Notes under the pieces: generated by a model
Databases searched by the model: none
Told to the model about the DNA's origin: nothing
The model's input: only the letters and a program-made list of their open reading frames with translations
NCBI GenBank assembly: GCA_013076295.1
Contig: RQOL01000906.1
Location: 434,001-498,000, forward strand
Reading direction: 5' to 3'
Source of the DNA: Sanderia malayensis
Taxonomy: Eukaryota; Cnidaria; Scyphozoa; Semaeostomeae; Pelagiidae
Length of the DNA: 64,000 nucleotides
Position numbers and translations under genes: made by a program
In this document: piece after piece, positions 61,401-64,000 of the stretch
Position numbering within the stretch: position 1 is the stretch's first letter
Layout of the letters: every line of letters begins with the position of its first letter

Positions 61401-61748
61401 TAACGATATATTTTTAATATAAAATTCAGACAAAACATTTTCCGTATACAATAAAACCTATCTATAATTCTTCATTGTTTGTGGTAATGATTATTCTTGA
61501 CTAACTCTAATATTTGTTATATTTTTCAGGTCATTTTCAATTGTCAATTCACAAGAAGACAAAGAGTTAGTTGGTGAGATCCTCTGTTTAAGCAGTCCTT
61601 ATCTATGTAATATACAGTCTCTGGTTTACCCAGCTTACGTTTTTCTGCTCAGTGAGTAGTTTACTCAGCTTGTGTTTTCTTCCTTTCTTACTTAGACCAT
61701 GCATCAGAACACGAAAATTCAAGTGAACAACAGTACGAAGAAACATAG
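55492..61748 (+). CDS. PPP1R36: Protein phosphatase 1 regulatory subunit 36-like
   Basis: Eighteen exons join in frame to 446 aa: 55492-55527, 55714-55761, 56010-56092, 56281-56388, 56511-56629, 56763-56829, 56937-57035, 57148-57288, 57443-57485, 58127-58209, 58525-58577, 58905-58983, 59314-59343, 60152-60247, 60375-60422, 60607-60717, 61530-61573, 61696-61748. Key stretches, which I match to PPP1R36 from memory: EFDNFLMILLFYFEAFFERRTLE, LLLGLGNAEQHHMACGK, LYETLYSFCSYAVWVCFRRR, FRSDTFNPA and QRSPVLVSLLPTSKEATPWL. A degenerate RVxF-like site (NNVRF) occurs early. The C-terminus is strongly acidic. In mammals PPP1R36 binds PP1 and is testis/cilium-associated; that role is inferred. Intron 15 has a GC donor (AAG|GCTTGT). 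The start codon sits in AAGATGGCGGC, a YY1-type element. Confidence 0.8.
57613..58020. mobile_element. ACACG...CGTGT TIR element (short form) in PPP1R36 intron 9
   Basis: The ends are inverted: TTACACG followed by a T run and ATAAGAAACC on the left; GGTTTCTTATA, an A run and CGTGTAA on the right. Its sequence matches the outer parts of 5779-6593, including 'aagtatgttttatgtgctaa' and 'catgacg/catgaca..tttttcgcattgacg'. It has no coding capacity. Confidence 0.8.
59468..59931. mobile_element. Intact TACCGTAAATCC TIR element in PPP1R36 intron 13
   Basis: Both ends are the same 20+ bases in inverted orientation (TACCGTAAATCCTCGAATAA then GCCCC). Internal GGGGGCTTATTCGAGG motifs recur in both orientations. 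It is about 464 bp, bounded by TA, with no transposase. It is the best-preserved copy of a family with relics at 1185, 19570-19670, 46837, 52403 and 55850. Confidence 0.85.
60745..61005 (+). repeat. About 260-bp polypyrimidine tract in PPP1R36 intron 16
   Basis: The plus strand is almost pure C/T (CTTCTCC/TTTCTTC types), with mirror-like symmetry over much of its length. Such tracts can form triplex (H-)DNA, and in the sense transcript they would be an extreme pyrimidine tract far upstream of the 3' splice site at 61529. Confidence 0.8.
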
Positions 61749-62558
61749 ATGAGTACAATTCTGATTTCACTGAGAATTGTATGCATGAGTACACTGTAAC
61801 TATTATCCTTGCATTAGACAAAATTACACAATTAACTGTATTAAATAACGCTTAATTTATAGCTGATAGCTTTACTGGCTGTCGTCTCTTTCGTCTGTAG
61901 ACATTCTCATAGTGTAGATCACTTCTCCTAACAGTTAACTCGATTGTACATATTTTTAAATTATCATTTCCCAGAAGCAAGGGCGAGTTAACTCTGGAAT
62001 AACAATCTATTTTTGTCATGGGCTTTTGTCATGGTAAAGATGTGTTTTTACACAGGCTAACAAAGAACTGTCTGGCGTTCACACGAACCATGTACAACGT
62101 AGAAAAATAGTAGAAAATAAACCTGCTGCAGAGTGAAGGAAAGTTGAACAACACGGACACCATCTGCACAGTATTCATTGTTTTCAGTGCAAATCAAATG
62201 CGATAATGCGGTCAGGTATAAATTATTTAACACAGATTGTTCGCTGAAAATACTTGCTGCACTATAGACAGTTACTAGAGCTTGTTTGGAATTTCGTTGT
62301 GTTGGATAATTCTCTCTTGTTGTTGATCATTGGGAATCTTTTTATAATTGAAACCGCTGGCTATTTCAGCTGCAGTTTTGTGTCGTCGCTTTTCGAAGGC
62401 AGTGGGTTTGCAACGTGAAATCCATTATTCGCGTTGGATGTCTTCTGTTAACCAATTCTAGCTGTACAGGTTTTCTTGTATACCTGTGCTGTCATTGTCA
62501 GAGACGAGCGTTTGACATAAATAGAAGTTTAGTGCATTGAGTTGTTCTTGTGGTGGTG
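61749..62558. other. Spacer PPP1R36 to SLC36-like gene
   Basis: About 810 bp on the same strand. A possible AATAAA at 62116-62121 is far from the PPP1R36 stop. No ORF or repeat is recognised; the SLC36-like promoter is expected here. Confidence 0.4.
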
Positions 62559-64000
62559 ATGGAACAAGGAATAGGTGAGAAAATACCTCTGATATCACAG
62601 ACGACAGCAGCAAACGATGAAGACGAAGGACATGTCACTGAAATTCCAAACGATGAAGAAACTAAAGATGAGGACGACGAAAAGAAAGATAAAACCACCG
62701 AGAATTCGTTAGAGTGAGTAAACATGAGTTATATTCATTGTCATTATTATCTTAAGTATCATATCTGCTTATTTCGACAAAAGATTATATCGATCTTATG
62801 CCTTCGAAGAGATGGAGAATGGTAATCGTTGTAAAATGAAGAATTACATGAAGTGAAGTAAAATGAAGAAGATTGCAATTGTTGGTCGATTGTAGTTATG
62901 TTGGCTTTGTGAGTTGTGCGAATTTCACTGAATGTTTGCAGAAAATTAAATAAGGGATAGAGAGAATAATCGTGATGGGAACAGGTGCTTCTTTGTCGAA
63001 AATTACAAATCACATATGATTATCCTTCACATTAAGTTTAATAAAGATTGTCTGTCAAGCTATACAACTGAGAGTATCTGATATCTTAGACAATGTAATT
63101 TGAAGAAGATTTGTTATTAAATTATTCATCAAAAATTTATCTTCTTCAAAAGTGCTTCTGCATATCAAATCAAAAGAAGACGTTTTCATCGTTAGGCTTT
63201 GAGACATCTATTTGGTTTATATGCCTTCTGAAGACCTGGCCCATCTGAGCATCATAGACAGTCCGCAAATTCCCTGTGACCTAATTTCGCGTAGCTGCTC
63301 GCTTATTTCATTATAATGAGCTTTACTCTTTCCTGCAGAGATTGGCAAGCTTTAATGCACATGGTGAAGGCTTTTGTTGGGGCGGGAGTGCTCGGTCTAC
63401 CATCTGCGGTTATGCACGGAGGCATAATGGTAGGTCAATGCTGATCCAGATTAAGATTAATCATCATTTTATCAATGCTGATTCAGATTAATCATATGTG
63501 TTACTGCTGATCTAGACTGAAATTACTTATCATCACATTCATATATCGTAAGCCTCCGCTATGGAAGCCCACAAACTTTTTTTTCGAATTTCATCTTTGC
63601 TTTGAGTGTTGTAAACCTTCTCTACTGTGGATATTCTAAGTTTTTGTTTCGGGACAGGTGACTGTTGAGGCAATTATAGATCTTAAGCCTCCTTATTTCA
63701 TATCTTTGGCCTCCGCATTGCATATGTTTTGAGTAAACATCCAGTGTCTTCACTCAACCTTGACCATCTGATTCAAACCGAAACACAACTGCGTACGGTG
63801 ATTTTGTCACCCTTCTTTCATCTCTTACATTTTTTATCAAAGCAGTAATGTTATTTTGCTTAGGTTGGTCCAGTGTTGCTTCTTGTTATTGGTATAATCT
63901 GCATGCATAATATACATACCCTCGTTGTCGCAAACAGAGCCGTATGCGAAAGGTGACAATCATTAATCATTTTTTACTCTAACCTTGTGGGAAAATAAAA
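62559..64000 (+). CDS. SLC36: SLC36-type (AAAP family) amino acid transporter, 5' part
   Basis: Three exons are visible: 62559-62713, 63339-63429 and 63864-63952, the last ending GAA AG|GTGACA. The gene then runs off the window. Exon 1 encodes a charged cytosolic N-terminus (Glu/Asp/Lys-rich). Exon 2 gives DWQALMHMVKAFVGAGVLGLPSAVMHGGIM, the first transmembrane segment with the GAGVLGLP unwound motif. Exon 3 gives VGPVLLLVIGIICMHNIHTLVVANRAVCER, the second segment, with the HNIHTLV-type motif of proton-coupled amino acid transporters (SLC36/PAT). Members move small amino acids with protons across plasma or lysosomal membranes. The exact paralogue cannot be told from the first 110 residues. 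Confidence 0.85.

Overview
The window is animal nuclear DNA. It is AT-rich and carries intron-dense genes in both orientations, with no prokaryotic operon structure. About 100 introns can be placed by reading-frame continuity across GT-AG (sometimes GC-AG) junctions. The gene set is metazoan: NUDT22, a VOPP1-like gene, SGPP, COMMD1, EXOC5, MTR, a Vsx homeobox gene, PPP1R36 and SLC36. One secreted serine protease has an ShKT domain in front of its trypsin-like domain, a combination I associate mainly with cnidarians. A cnidarian host is therefore my best inference, but the sequence does not prove it.

Layout. 0.8-2.1 kb: a weakly supported, unrecognised gene. 3.2-7.3 kb: NUDT22 (-) and a VOPP1-like gene (+), head to head across about 196 bp. 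7.8-9.7 kb: a sphingosine-1-phosphate phosphatase. 10.2-17.1 kb: COMMD1 (-) and EXOC5 (+), head to head across about 158 bp. 18.4-23.6 kb: a membrane-anchored S9 peptidase of a type I know from plants and bacteria. 24.2-48.7 kb: the complete cobalamin-dependent methionine synthase gene, 36 exons and 1268 codons. Two tRNA-Pro(UGG) genes lie in two of its introns. A complete three-exon Vsx gene lies antisense inside its 10.6-kb intron 34. 49.3-54.1 kb: two paralogous trypsin-fold proteases, tail to tail. 55.5-61.7 kb: PPP1R36. 62.6-64 kb: the 5' end of an SLC36-type amino acid transporter, cut by the window end.

Most genes are unrelated housekeeping functions: nucleotide-sugar hydrolysis, sphingolipid turnover, endosomal sorting, exocytosis and one-carbon metabolism. 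The functional links visible here are the two shared promoters, the nested Vsx gene and the protease pair.

Introns and spacers hold many non-autonomous DNA transposons. They include a hAT-like element with a perfect 8-bp target duplication, a TA-flanked GGGGCTTATTCGAGG family in several copies, and an ACACG-ended family in which one copy is a natural empty site for an insertion in another. tRNA-derived SINEs and hairpins are also present. Five introns use GC donors, about 5% of those modelled.
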